Source: CAYFXE01 sp964347035 (lineage in GTDB: Bacteria; Acidobacteriota; Aminicenantia; Aminicenantales; Aminicenantaceae). From it: DNA of 64,000 nucleotides. The DNA is taken from assembly GCA_964347035.1 (NCBI GenBank), contig CAYFXE010000010.1, positions 1 to 64,000 of the forward strand. Direction: 5' to 3'. This document shows positions 35,385-44,106 of this stretch, piece by piece. Every line of letters starts with the position of its first letter. The first letter of the stretch is position 1. Below the pieces are notes generated by a model. It was given only the letters and a program-made list of their open reading frames with translations, had not been told where the DNA came from and ran no database searches. The position numbers and the translations under genes were made by a program.

Positions 35385-36251
35385 ATGAGATTTAAAATTA
35401 GATTTATTTTAATCCAAATCTTTCTTCTTTTATTCGTATCGACCTCTTTCACCCAGCAAAGAGAAGCTCAGCCGGTTGAGTTCAAGAAACTTTCAGATAA
35501 TCTCTACGAGATCCTGGGTGGAAGAGGGGCAAACGGAGGATTTTATATTGGCGATGATGGTGTGCTTGTGATCGATGCTAAGATGGATCAAGAATCCGTC
35601 AAAAAGGTATTGGATGGGATTCAAAATTTGACTGATAAGCCGGTCAAATACCTGGTCAACACACACAGCGACGGGGACCATATTACCGGGAACAGATTTT
35701 TTCCAGAGTCTGTAACGATTATCGCTCATGAGAATTGCCGTAAGGAATTTTTCCATCCGCGGAGAAACGGGGAACCATCGCCATGGAATAATCCTGAGTT
35801 AGCTCCCTTTTTACCTTCATTGACCTACCGCGATAAAATGGATATCTATCTGGGATCGAAGAAAGTCGAGTTATGGTATTTTGGCGTCGGTCATACCAAG
35901 GGAGATACGGTCGTGTATTTCCCAGAGGAAAAAACAGCTTTCCTGGGAGACCAGATATTCATGGGTAGGCCCCAGCTTATCCACTCTTATAAGGGAGGCA
36001 ATTCTTTCGGGCATGTCAAAGCGCTCACAAAATTGCTCGAAACCTTAGAGGCAGAAAGATTTTACAGCGGACACAGCGATCCCATAGATAGCAACGCAGT
36101 TAAACACCATATTGATGAAATGAAAAAAATACAAGAAAAGATCAAATCTCTGGTGGAACAGGGAAAAAGCTTGGAAGATGTGAAAAAAGCATTTGAAGAA
36201 AATCAGGTAAGATTAGTCGAATCCATTTTTAATGAAATCAAAAACAGGTAA
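35385..36251 (+). CDS. Secreted metallo-beta-lactamase-fold hydrolase
   Basis: About 288 aa from the ATG at 35385, chosen for the AGGAGG directly upstream rather than an in-frame ATG at 35349. A signal peptide ends near residue 24 (LLLFVSTSFTQ). The metal motif is VNTHSDGDHITGN, with GVGHTKGDTVVYF, AFLGDQIFMG and YSGHSDPID supplying further ligands. It belongs to the large MBL hydrolase superfamily (close to QuiP/alkylsulfatase-like or periplasmic Zn hydrolases); substrate cannot be deduced. It is not adjacent to resistance genes, so I would not call it a beta-lactamase. Confidence 0.88.
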   Translation: MRFKIRFILIQIFLLLFVSTSFTQQREAQPVEFKKLSDNLYEILGGRGANGGFYIGDDGVLVIDAKMDQESVKKVLDGIQNLTDKPVKYLVNTHSDGDHITGNRFFPESVTIIAHENCRKEFFHPRRNGEPSPWNNPELAPFLPSLTYRDKMDIYLGSKKVELWYFGVGHTKGDTVVYFPEEKTAFLGDQIFMGRPQLIHSYKGGNSFGHVKALTKLLETLEAERFYSGHSDPIDSNAVKHHIDEMKKIQEKIKSLVEQGKSLEDVKKAFEENQVRLVESIFNEIKNR

Positions 36252-36284
36252 AGATTGAAATAAAACGGATAAAATCTAGGATAT

Positions 36285-38533
36285 TTATACGGGAATACTT
36301 AGGTGTTTATAGCTGGATTCATCCTGCTCTTTTTTCAGGGCTTCTTTAATTCGCGCAGGTGTCATGGGCAGCACAAATAGCCTGATTCCTATGGCATCAT
36401 AGACAGCATTGGCTATGACCCCTCCCATAGATGTGATGGCAGGTTCTCCACATCCCTGAGGGGCAAGCTCTGGATTATCCACGAGAACGGTTTCGATCTT
36501 CGGCACCCATGAAAACCGCGGAATCTCGTAGGTATCAAAGTTTTCATCCAGAATCCTGCCGCCCCTGAAACGGATTTCTTCGGTTAGACAGTAGCCGAGT
36601 CCCATGGTGATACAGCCTTCGATCTGCATTCTTACGCCCTCGGGGTTTATCACTTCGCCCGTGTCTTGAGCGCACACGACACGTTCGACCCGGATTTCTC
36701 CTGTCTTCTCATCAACGTTAACCTCAGCCATGGTCGCCAAGTACGTGCCCAAATAATCCGTGCAGGCGATTCCATATCCCTTTCCGCTGGGGGCTTTCGA
36801 GAAGGAGTGTCCGAATTTCTCGGAGGCAGCGTTAAGAGCTCTTTTCATCCTGTTATCCGTTAAATTTAACAACCGGAACTCCAAGGGATCCATCCCTGCT
36901 GCCGCAGCCATGATGTCGATGTGGGATTCGATGGCAAACACATTGGTGTTGCTCCCTGGGCCGCGCCAAGCGCCAACACCGAAGGGATGAGCACTGCCGC
37001 CGCGACTTCTTCCTCCCCATCAACGCCATCCTCTACGCGATGAGTCACTGATGTCGGGCGCGCTCGGGACCATCCTCCGTAGGAAAGAACGAGATGATGA
37101 GGGATGTTGTAGAACGGCTGAGAGCTGCGGCTTCCGGCAAAGTAATTGTGATAGTCCCAGAAAACGATTTGATTAGAGCTGTTGAGACCGGATCGAATGT
37201 GGATAACCGCTGCCGGCCGGAACGTATCATAAAAGAATTCTTCTTTCCTGCTCCAGGCAACCTGGACAGGTTTTCCGCTCAATTTAGCCAGGCGGGCAAC
37301 CTCGACTATCTGTTGCCCCTGATTTTTTCCACCAAAACCGCACCCGACATAAGGAGTAATCACCCGGACATTCTGGAGCGGCATTCCAAGAACACGGGCC
37401 ACCTCTCCCTGAGCTCTTAAGGGGGCCTGGGTAGAGGCCCAAACCGTAGCCTTATCTCCTTCAACGCTGGCCACGGCTGTATGGTTTTCCGAAGGAGCAT
37501 GGGCCACGTAATGATTGAAATACTCCAATTCGAAAGTTTTACTGGCCAAGTTCTTTCCAGCATCTAGATTTCCAGCTTCTATGACAATTTCTCCATTGGT
37601 GGCAGAATTCTTCAGATGCTTAAAGATGGTCTTGTTGTCGACATTAGATTCGGGTGCTTCGAAACTGGCTTTTATTAATCCTAGAGCCTTATCAGCCATA
37701 TCACGGTGTTTGTGAAGAACGGCGATCATATCTTCGTCCTGGATGATTTGAATATCCTTTATTTCCTGAGCGCCGGAGGTGTCCACAGTCGTGAGCTTTG
37801 CTCCGTGAGCCGGAGGCCTGAGTATCCTGGCATGAAGCATTCCGGGTAAACGGATGTCTCCTGCAAACTTGGCTTCTCCGGTGACTTTGGGCCTGCCGTC
37901 CAGACGGTCTGTCGGTATTCCCGAAATAGTATGTGTTGAATAATGCTTAATCTGTGGTTTTTTTTCGAGATGTCTCTCGATTTTTTTACCTTTGGTGAGC
38001 TGGCCATAGGTGACCTTCTTCGCTGGGTTGTTTTTAATATGGATTTGACCATCCTTCACCGTCAGTTTTTCTGGTAGTGTCCGAAGATGCTCCGCCGCCA
38101 TCTGGAGGAGAATCGCTCTGGCTTCTGCGGCGGCCTGACGCAAAGGGGGTCCAAAATATTTGGTGCTGCGGGATCCGAAGGTTCCAGCGTCCCAGGGGCA
38201 GAATGCCGTGTCCCCCATGATCATATCGACGGTGCTTAAGGGGACATCCAGCTCCTCGGCCAACATCTGAGCGAACGAGGTCATGACTCCTTGGCCCATC
38301 TCGATCTTAGCACTGAAGCAGGTGACCCGGCCATCTTCTCCGATCCTGAGATAGGCATTAAAATCCTCGGGATATTGGCGGCCTCGCCTTTGTCCCTGGA
38401 GGGCAAACGGATCTCCCACCGAGAACAGGATAAAAATTCCTCCTCCCATAAGTTTGAGAAATTCTCGACGGTCGAATATGATGGATTCCATTCCCTTATC
38501 CGAGTCAAACAGAGTGTATTCGTCGTCTTTCAT
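36285..38533 (-). pseudogene. Molybdenum hydroxylase large subunit (IorB-like), frameshifted
   Basis: The gene starts with a Tat signal (FDRREFLKLMGGGIFIL). Then come AYLRIGEDGRVTCFSAKIEM and GQGVMTSFAQMLAEEL, typical of isoquinoline-1-oxidoreductase/CoxL-type subunits that bind molybdopterin-cytosine dinucleotide. The frame breaks between about 36990 and 37020: upstream it reads to RVEDGVDGEE, downstream the -strand frame reads SAHPFGVGAWRGPGSNTNVF and AIESHIDIMAAAAGMDPLEF. A stop in the second frame at 37020..37022 bounds the break. Rejoined it would be about 750 aa, normal for the family. The short stretch before the break has no recognisable similarity to the family. It overlaps the iron-sulfur subunit (ATGA), with no FAD subunit nearby. 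Confidence 0.8.
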
Positions 38534-39009
38534 GGTCTCTGTCCTTTCATCGTCCGGGCTGTGGTTTGAATGGCCTGGATGATACGGTTGTAGCTTGCGC
38601 AGCGGCAGAGGTATCCCTCCATATCTTCAACGATTTCCTCGGCAGAAGGTCTAGGATTCTTCATTAAAAAACCGTAGGCCCCCATGATCATTCCTGGCGT
38701 GCAGAATCCACACTGTAAGGCATTATGTTGCATGAATGCTATTTGCAAAGGATGGAGCTTGCCGTTTTTCTGAAGGCCTTCGATGGTTAAGACCTCTTTT
38801 CCGTCTATGTCTTTGATAGGATATTGGCAAGATCGGACGGCTTCATTATTGACGAGCACGGTGCAGGCTCCGCAGAATCCTTCACCACAACTGTATTTTG
38901 TGCCTGTCTGTTCGAGATCAGAACGCAGGACCCAGAGAAGCATTCGGTCGGGTGATGAGGTCAGGCGGACCTCTTTTCCGTTAAGCTTAAAACGAAATGT
39001 TTTTTCCAT
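38530..39009 (-). CDS. Molybdenum hydroxylase [2Fe-2S] subunit (IorA-like)
   Basis: 159 aa. Plant-type ferredoxin ligands are in SCGEGFCGACTVLV and SCQYP, and the second [2Fe-2S] cluster ligands are in LQCGFCTPGMI and YLCRCASYNRI. This two-cluster layout is typical of the small subunit of xanthine dehydrogenase-family hydroxylases. The partner large subunit follows with a 4-bp overlap. With no FAD subunit, electrons probably go to a cytochrome or quinone, as in isoquinoline oxidoreductase. Confidence 0.9.
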   Translation of the reverse strand: MEKTFRFKLNGKEVRLTSSPDRMLLWVLRSDLEQTGTKYSCGEGFCGACTVLVNNEAVRSCQYPIKDIDGKEVLTIEGLQKNGKLHPLQIAFMQHNALQCGFCTPGMIMGAYGFLMKNPRPSAEEIVEDMEGYLCRCASYNRIIQAIQTTARTMKGQRP

Positions 39010-39111
39010 TTAAACTCCCTATTATCTTTCAAAGGATGACATATTGAAGAAAGGTTAACAAAAGTCATTTCCGGTGTCAAAATGGGATTTCTATTTTAGC
39101 TGAAGACTATT

Positions 39112-39259
39112 ATGGTTAGGTTCGCTGTATCGAAAACGCGCGGAATTTCACCAGCGAGGAAATCCTGCTCCGATACGGGCTTCGCTCTCCTTTACTTTGT
39201 AGTGGAACCATGCCCGCTCAGCCCTGCTCAGGGTTTTCTCCTACACCAAACCTAACCAT
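39112..39259. repeat. 148-bp MITE-like element with 11-bp perfect terminal inverted repeats
   Basis: ATGGTTAGGTT (39112..39122) and AACCTAACCAT (39249..39259) are perfect inverted termini. The interior contains no open frame of note and shorter internal complementarities. No target duplication is obvious. It occupies most of the 388-bp gap between the IorA gene and the BNR gene; nothing else is seen there. Confidence 0.65.
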
Positions 39260-39397
39260 TGGATTTTAAGAATTGTGGTTATGCATGACTTGCTCTATTT
39301 AAGAACGACCTTTTCTACAATGCCCAAGGCAAATATGCGCCAAACTTCAGCGCGAAGGATTCGTTGTAAGATCTCTATTTAGAAATATGGACGGGGC

Positions 39398-42388
39398 TTA
39401 GTTGTCCTGCAGCATGGTATCACGGCGAACGGAGACTTTTCCCGTGTATATTTTGCCGTTGACAGTGAGTTTGACGGCGTATGTCCCCGGTTCGGCAACA
39501 GGCGCTGTTACTCCCCGGCCAAATCTGCCTCTCATGAATTGCATGTAGCCGCCGAAACCGATCGACTCGAAGGCCTGTCTTTGAATCGCCGCTGCTTCCC
39601 GGTAAGAAAGACCGGGTTGTTTGAGATGTTCGAGTGCTTTTTCTACTGTTTTTTTCGCCTCCTCCTCCACTTCCGGCCTCTGAAGAATCCGGTCCATCAT
39701 CTGCTGCATCTGGTCGATGCTCTGTTTCAGCTCGTTGGGTGAAGGATCAAACCTCATATCCCACATCAGGCGGTTCATCCCCGCCTCGGCGTCTTTGACG
39801 GAAAAGGTCGTTTTGAGGTTCCCTGTTGCGTCCATGATCTCGACTTTCACGGTTTCGGAAGGTTTGTCCTTTAGATAAAAATTGATCGCGGCGCCGGGAG
39901 GAGGATTTTCACCGGCAAAGTAGAAGTTGCCGCGCCCGTAGCCCCCCCTGCGCAGGCTCAGCCAGTGAGTCCCTGGCCGTTCGTTTTCAAACAGATGAGC
40001 CTCCGAGACCAGGATCTTGTCCGTGGCTTGTTGGAGAGGCGTGATGTCATCCAGAATCCATATGCCGCGGCCGTGGGTTCCTGCGATCAGGTCATTGTCG
40101 CGGGGATGGATCATCAGGTCGTGAAAAGCCACTGTGGGCATGTTGAGGCTGAGGTTTGTCCACTTTTTACCTCCATCCCCGGAGAAGAACACGTCATACT
40201 CGGTGCCGACAAACAGAAGGTTTTTGTTCTTCAGGTCTTCGCGGATGACATAAACAGGTCCCCCATCCGGGAGGTTTCCGGTGATGTTTGTCCAGGTCTG
40301 TCCGTAGTCCGTGGTTTTGAACACATGTGGCTTAAAATAATCGCTCCGGTGGCCGTCGAACGTTAGGTAGCAGGTGCCCTCGGCAAAACGGGAAGCCTCG
40401 ACACGGCTAACCCAGATTCCTTCGGGGACATCCGGGATGTTTGATCTCACGTTTGTCCATGTCCTTCCGTCATCTCTGGTCAACTGGACAAGGCCGTCAT
40501 CAGTGCCGACCCAGATGAGGCCTGGAGTCAGCGGGGATTCAGAAATAGTGGTGATGGTACAGTGAGTCTCTGCTCCGGACTGGTCGAGGGTTAGGCCTCC
40601 TGTGGGCTTGCTGTGTTTATCGGGATCATTGGTCGTCAAATCTGGGCTTATGATCCTCCAATGATCGCCGCGGTCGACGGATTTAAACAGATGATCGCCG
40701 CCGAAATAAATCGTGCTTGGATTGTGAGGAGAAATGAGGATGGGTGAGCTCCAGTTGAACCGGAAGGGTGATCTCCGTCGGCCAAACATACTTTGGGGTG
40801 CCTGCTGTTGCTGCTGGGCTCCAACTTCTTCTCTGCCTTTTTCCGGCAGGTGCTCTTTCCAGTTGTAGGTATTCTGTTCGGAAGGTCTTATCCGCGTTGA
40901 CACGCGTGTTTCAACGTTAACCCGCATGATATTCCCCCCTTGGCTTTCGCAGTAGGCGATGCGCCAGTCGGTGGGATCAATCTGGGTGTAAAATCCGTCT
41001 CCACCCCCGATGTTGAACCAAAAGTCGGTGAGAATCTTTCCTTCTCGACTCATGCTAGGGCCACCCCAGGTGCCGTTGTCCTGAAGTCCGCCGTAGACGT
41101 AATATGGATCTCGCATGTCGGCCCCTATCGCATAAAACTGCGCCAGGCAGAGGTTGTCGAACAGAATCCAGGTTTGGCCATGGTCATGAGTGAGGGATGC
41201 CCCTCCGTCCTGTCCGACGTAGAAGCGCTTCTTGTTGGTCGGATCGAGCCACATGGTATGGAAATCGGGATGAAGCCCTTCTATATTCTTAAAGGTTTTT
41301 CCACCGTCTTCGGAGACCTGCATGCGGCTCGACAGGTAATAAACCAGCTTGTCATCGAAGGGATTGATGTAGATATGGCTGTAGTAGAACGGGCGGACGT
41401 TTGTCCGGTTCATGTACGCCCATGTCTCTCCACCGTCCTCGGACCTGTATATTCCGGATCCGAGTTTCGCCATGTCATCGTATTCGGGATTGGGTTTCTG
41501 TTTTTGACCCTCCCGGATCGACCTCCGAGGTTGAAAACCGTGTTCGACAACGGCCATCAGGACCTTTGGATTGCTGCGGGAAATGGCCAATCCGATCCTT
41601 CCCAGGTCTCCGGTCGGAAGTCCCTGGGTGAGCTTCTGCCAGGTGTTGCCGCCGTCAGTGGTTTTAAATAGGCCGCCGTTCGGTCCGCCTGAGTCAAAAC
41701 GCCAGGGCTGACGTATCCTCTGCCAGAAACTGACGTATAAAACGTCTGGATTTTCGGGATGCATAACAAGATCGATGGCTCCAGTCTTGCCGTCACCAGG
41801 AAGGCCATTAGTCAATTTGTGCCAATTCTGACCGCCGTCTGTGGTCTTGAACAAGCCGCGATCTCCTGAGTAACCCCAGGTGTGCCCGGTGGCGGCCGCA
41901 TAGACAATATCAGGATTGGTCGGGTGAGTGATGACCCGGCCGATCGTGTGAGTTGTTTCCAGTCCCATCCTGGTGAATGTCTTACCGCCGTCTGTGGATT
42001 TGTAGATGCCGTCGCCCCAAGCGATGGAGTTCCGGCTGCATTCCTCACCGGTCCCAACCCAAATAATCTTTGGATCCTTCTGGAAAAACGCCACATCCCC
42101 GATAGAAGAAGAGCCATATTGATCAAAAATTGGCTCCCATGTTGTTCCAGCATTCACGGATTTCCAGACTCCCCCAGACGCGCTGGCGACGAGCACCTGG
42201 GTGAAGTCTTTGTCTAGAGCTTCAAAATCCGAGATGCGGCCGATCATGTTTGCCGGGCCGATGTTTCGCCATTTGAAGTTCTTGATCAGGTTTTCCTCCG
42301 GGCTCTGAGAGGAGAGGAGATGAGTCGTGAACAGAACTAGACTGAGGAGTAGAAGAATCGGAGATACTTTCCTAAAATAATGGGCCAT
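39398..42388 (-). CDS. Secreted BNR/Asp-box beta-propeller protein (sortilin-like)
   Basis: 996 aa with a signal peptide (SPILLLLSLVLFTTHLLSS). More than eight Asp boxes are seen, e.g. SVNAGTTWEP, STDGGKTF, TTDGGQNW, TTDGGNTW, SEDGGETW, SEDGGKTF and SGDGGKKW, giving two large propellers of the VPS10/exo-sialidase-like class. AGTHGRGIWILDDITPL is a conserved end of the propeller; the remaining 230 aa form a C-terminal beta domain plus a helical stretch. These proteins are abundant in acidobacterial-like genomes and probably bind or process glycans or proteins outside the cell. AGGAGG precedes the start. Confidence 0.88.
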   Translation of the reverse strand: MAHYFRKVSPILLLLSLVLFTTHLLSSQSPEENLIKNFKWRNIGPANMIGRISDFEALDKDFTQVLVASASGGVWKSVNAGTTWEPIFDQYGSSSIGDVAFFQKDPKIIWVGTGEECSRNSIAWGDGIYKSTDGGKTFTRMGLETTHTIGRVITHPTNPDIVYAAATGHTWGYSGDRGLFKTTDGGQNWHKLTNGLPGDGKTGAIDLVMHPENPDVLYVSFWQRIRQPWRFDSGGPNGGLFKTTDGGNTWQKLTQGLPTGDLGRIGLAISRSNPKVLMAVVEHGFQPRRSIREGQKQKPNPEYDDMAKLGSGIYRSEDGGETWAYMNRTNVRPFYYSHIYINPFDDKLVYYLSSRMQVSEDGGKTFKNIEGLHPDFHTMWLDPTNKKRFYVGQDGGASLTHDHGQTWILFDNLCLAQFYAIGADMRDPYYVYGGLQDNGTWGGPSMSREGKILTDFWFNIGGGDGFYTQIDPTDWRIAYCESQGGNIMRVNVETRVSTRIRPSEQNTYNWKEHLPEKGREEVGAQQQQQAPQSMFGRRRSPFRFNWSSPILISPHNPSTIYFGGDHLFKSVDRGDHWRIISPDLTTNDPDKHSKPTGGLTLDQSGAETHCTITTISESPLTPGLIWVGTDDGLVQLTRDDGRTWTNVRSNIPDVPEGIWVSRVEASRFAEGTCYLTFDGHRSDYFKPHVFKTTDYGQTWTNITGNLPDGGPVYVIREDLKNKNLLFVGTEYDVFFSGDGGKKWTNLSLNMPTVAFHDLMIHPRDNDLIAGTHGRGIWILDDITPLQQATDKILVSEAHLFENERPGTHWLSLRRGGYGRGNFYFAGENPPPGAAINFYLKDKPSETVKVEIMDATGNLKTTFSVKDAEAGMNRLMWDMRFDPSPNELKQSIDQMQQMMDRILQRPEVEEEAKKTVEKALEHLKQPGLSYREAAAIQRQAFESIGFGGYMQFMRGRFGRGVTAPVAEPGTYAVKLTVNGKIYTGKVSVRRDTMLQDN

Positions 42389-42689
42389 CCTTTACCTCCT
42401 GGATTGAATTAAGAATGTGCTGAAGCATTTCCATATATTCTATCGGTCACTGTTTGAATTGGAATGAAGTGAATCCTCAAACAAATAACCAGCAATTATA
42501 TATAATAAAAGCGGCTTCTTTCAATAATCTTTTTGTCGCGAAATATGAGAAAGATGACCTGTCATCCAGCAAAGCTTTCCTTATGGATATATTCATCCTT
42601 TTAGACGGTATTGAATATAATTTCTTCCGCACATTTCGTCGGGGGATCAAACAAATTGGGATCAGACTTTGAAATCTTGAAATTTTTAC

Positions 42690-42947
42690 CTGGCTGAAGA
42701 ACCTCAGCAAAATCAATCTTGACCATGATCGGGTACATCATGAAAAATAGACAGATCGCGATGGGGATGGATACGCTGGGGCTTCATTGACATGAATCGC
42801 CAGGCCATCCAAAAAAGTCGCCACTTTGGGCGTGAGTTTTCGGAGGACAATGCCAGCCAGGATACACAGGATGACCCAATGGCTCAGGAATCGCTCGAAA
42901 AAGCTCAATCCTTTTGACTGCTTCGTGATGCAGGCTTTCTCTTCCAA
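42690..42947 (-). pseudogene. Arsenite efflux pump Acr3/ArsB fragment, frameshifted and truncated
   Basis: From a TTG at 42947 the frame reads KGLSFFERFLSHWVILCIL, the first Acr3 helix, then KVATFLDGLAIHVNEA. A frameshift near 42785 leads to SIPIAICLFFMMYPIMVKID in the next frame, then FAEVLQPGKN, the family's second helix region. Homology then ends, about 85 residues in (the intact pump has about 350), with unrelated sequence down to a stop near 42600. The remnant fills most of the gap between the BNR gene and the membrane protein at 43076; nothing else is recognisable in 42389..43075. Confidence 0.75.
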
Positions 42948-43075
42948 ATTGTTCTATAGCCTTCATTTGATCTTTAAGTTGTACTTGAAGTACCTCTTCC
43001 ACACCGCTTCTTTCTATTTGACTCTATGGTCGATAACTGATATTGTTTTTCAAAATCATAGCCGGGAGGGACATC

Positions 43076-43438
43076 ATGACTCAGGAGTCCGATAAATCCA
43101 AAGGAAATCCAGATGTTCAAAAGAAAGAGTTAGACAAGCGGCTTGATGCCGTCGGCTGGGGATTGTTCTTGATCATGATCGGGGGGCTCTGGCTAGCACC
43201 TGAGGGAACTGTTCCAGAAGGAACCTGGCTTATCGGCGTCGGAGTTATCATCCTGGGATTAATGGGAATTCGCTACCTCTACGGTATAAAGGTAAACGCC
43301 TTCTGGCTTGTCGTGGGAATTATAGCCCTCGGCTTCGGAATAAGTTCAGTGTTCGGTCTGGGTATACCCGTCCTTCCCATTTTACTCATAATCATTGGCG
43401 CAAACATCATCCTCAAGCCTTTGCTGAAAAGAAAATAA
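43076..43438 (+). CDS. Small four-helix membrane protein (DUF5668/LiaF-N-like)
   Basis: The ATG at 43076 follows GGGAGGG; an in-frame ATG at 43043 is less supported. About 120 aa: a polar start (TQESDKSKGNPDVQKKELDK), then four hydrophobic segments from residue 24 (GWGLFLIMIGGLWL, WLIGVGVIILGLMGI, FWLVVGIIALGFG, VLPILLIIIGANIIL). The repeating GxGL/IGxG pattern fits the DUF5668/LiaF N-terminal membrane domain found near two-component systems. The kinase/regulator pair begins about 670 bp downstream, a possible functional link. Confidence 0.7.
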   Translation: MTQESDKSKGNPDVQKKELDKRLDAVGWGLFLIMIGGLWLAPEGTVPEGTWLIGVGVIILGLMGIRYLYGIKVNAFWLVVGIIALGFGISSVFGLGIPVLPILLIIIGANIILKPLLKRK

Positions 43439-43480
43439 GGTTATTTTTCGAGATCAATTAATCTGAAAAAGAAGACTAGC

Positions 43481-43888
43481 CTACCTTTTTTCAGACAAGA
43501 ATTCACCGATTTTTCGGTCAGAGCCCTTGATATGGTTGATGAGCCAGTTGAGCAGAAAAACATTGATTGATGTCGCCAGGGCTTTTGTCGTACCTTCTTC
43601 TTCGAAATCTTCCACGATATGATTCAAGATGTCCTTGAATTCCTGATGTTGTTTCTTCTGCTCTTCCAATCCTGGGTAGTCATTCTCTGCCATGTGTTTT
43701 TCTTCCGCGGAAAAGTGGAAGTCGGTGTAATCAATCATGAATTCAAGCGTGGTGATAATTTTATCCTCTTCGTGACCCATTTAAAACGCTTCGGACAGAT
43801 CCTTCAGCTTCTGGATGAGCATCTTATGCTGTTTATCGATGAGGTCCACTCCTACGGATAGGCTGTCATCCCACTCAATCTTGCTCAT
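43481..43888 (-). pseudogene. Bacteriohemerythrin interrupted by an in-frame TAA
   Basis: From ATG 43888 (with AAGGAG upstream) the frame reads MSKIEWDDSLSVGVDLIDKQ, HKMLIQKLKDLSEAF and then hits TAA at 43781..43783. The same frame goes on as MGHEEDKIITTLEFMIDYTD, FHFSAEEKHM, QKKQHQEFKDILNH and INHIKGSDRKIG. Together this gives all seven diiron ligands of hemerythrin (His, His-xxx-Glu, His, His, His, Asp). AAA changed to TAA would explain the break. An O2-binding or sensing protein would be the intact product; a restart at the ATG right after the stop has no ribosome site. Confidence 0.8.
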
Positions 43889-44029
43889 GTTTTTCTCCTT
43901 CTAGATACCTAGCTTTGAATTTGACAGGTCAATTTAGCACACGGGGGATTTTGTGGTCAATTAGAAATGTAAAGGTAGATATGAAAGGAGTAAAGATAGA
44001 AAAATGAAACTTCACCCTTAATGAATGAA

Positions 44030-44048
44030 ATTTCCACATTTCCTTAAC
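44030..44048 (+). promoter_or_regulatory. Candidate OmpR-type regulator binding site upstream of the histidine-kinase gene
   Basis: This 19-bp stretch (begins ATTTCCACATTTCC) matches 46984..47002 upstream of the TolB-like gene at 16 of 19 positions. It contains two direct ATTTCC steps eight bases apart, as expected for OmpR-family dimers. TATATT -10 candidates lie 19 and 24 bp downstream (44068 and 44073), so it would occupy the -35 region. Confidence 0.5.
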
Positions 44049-44106
44049 GTTTTTTTGAATTTCTTGATATATTATATTCAAAGAGAATAAGGATGGGCAG
44101 GGGCGT

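Noticed and set aside
35385..36251. True beta-lactamase
   Set aside because: The MBL motifs are present, but the protein lacks context and details specific to beta-lactamases; a general periplasmic hydrolase is safer.
40940..41671. 243-codon open frame on the plus strand
   Set aside because: Antisense to the propeller repeats of the BNR gene; composition follows that gene's codon pattern.
42427..42436. ATTTCCATAT, the first half of the candidate OmpR-site motif, before the BNR gene
   Set aside because: Only the first ten bases match; the second repeat is absent and the orientation is opposite to the gene, so a chance match is likely.
20273..43783. Genome-wide recoding of TAG or TAA as sense codons
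   Set aside because: Many intact genes in the window end in TAG or TAA at the expected family length (for example the DUF1611 gene and the TPR-TolB gene end in TAG), so recoding is not supported.
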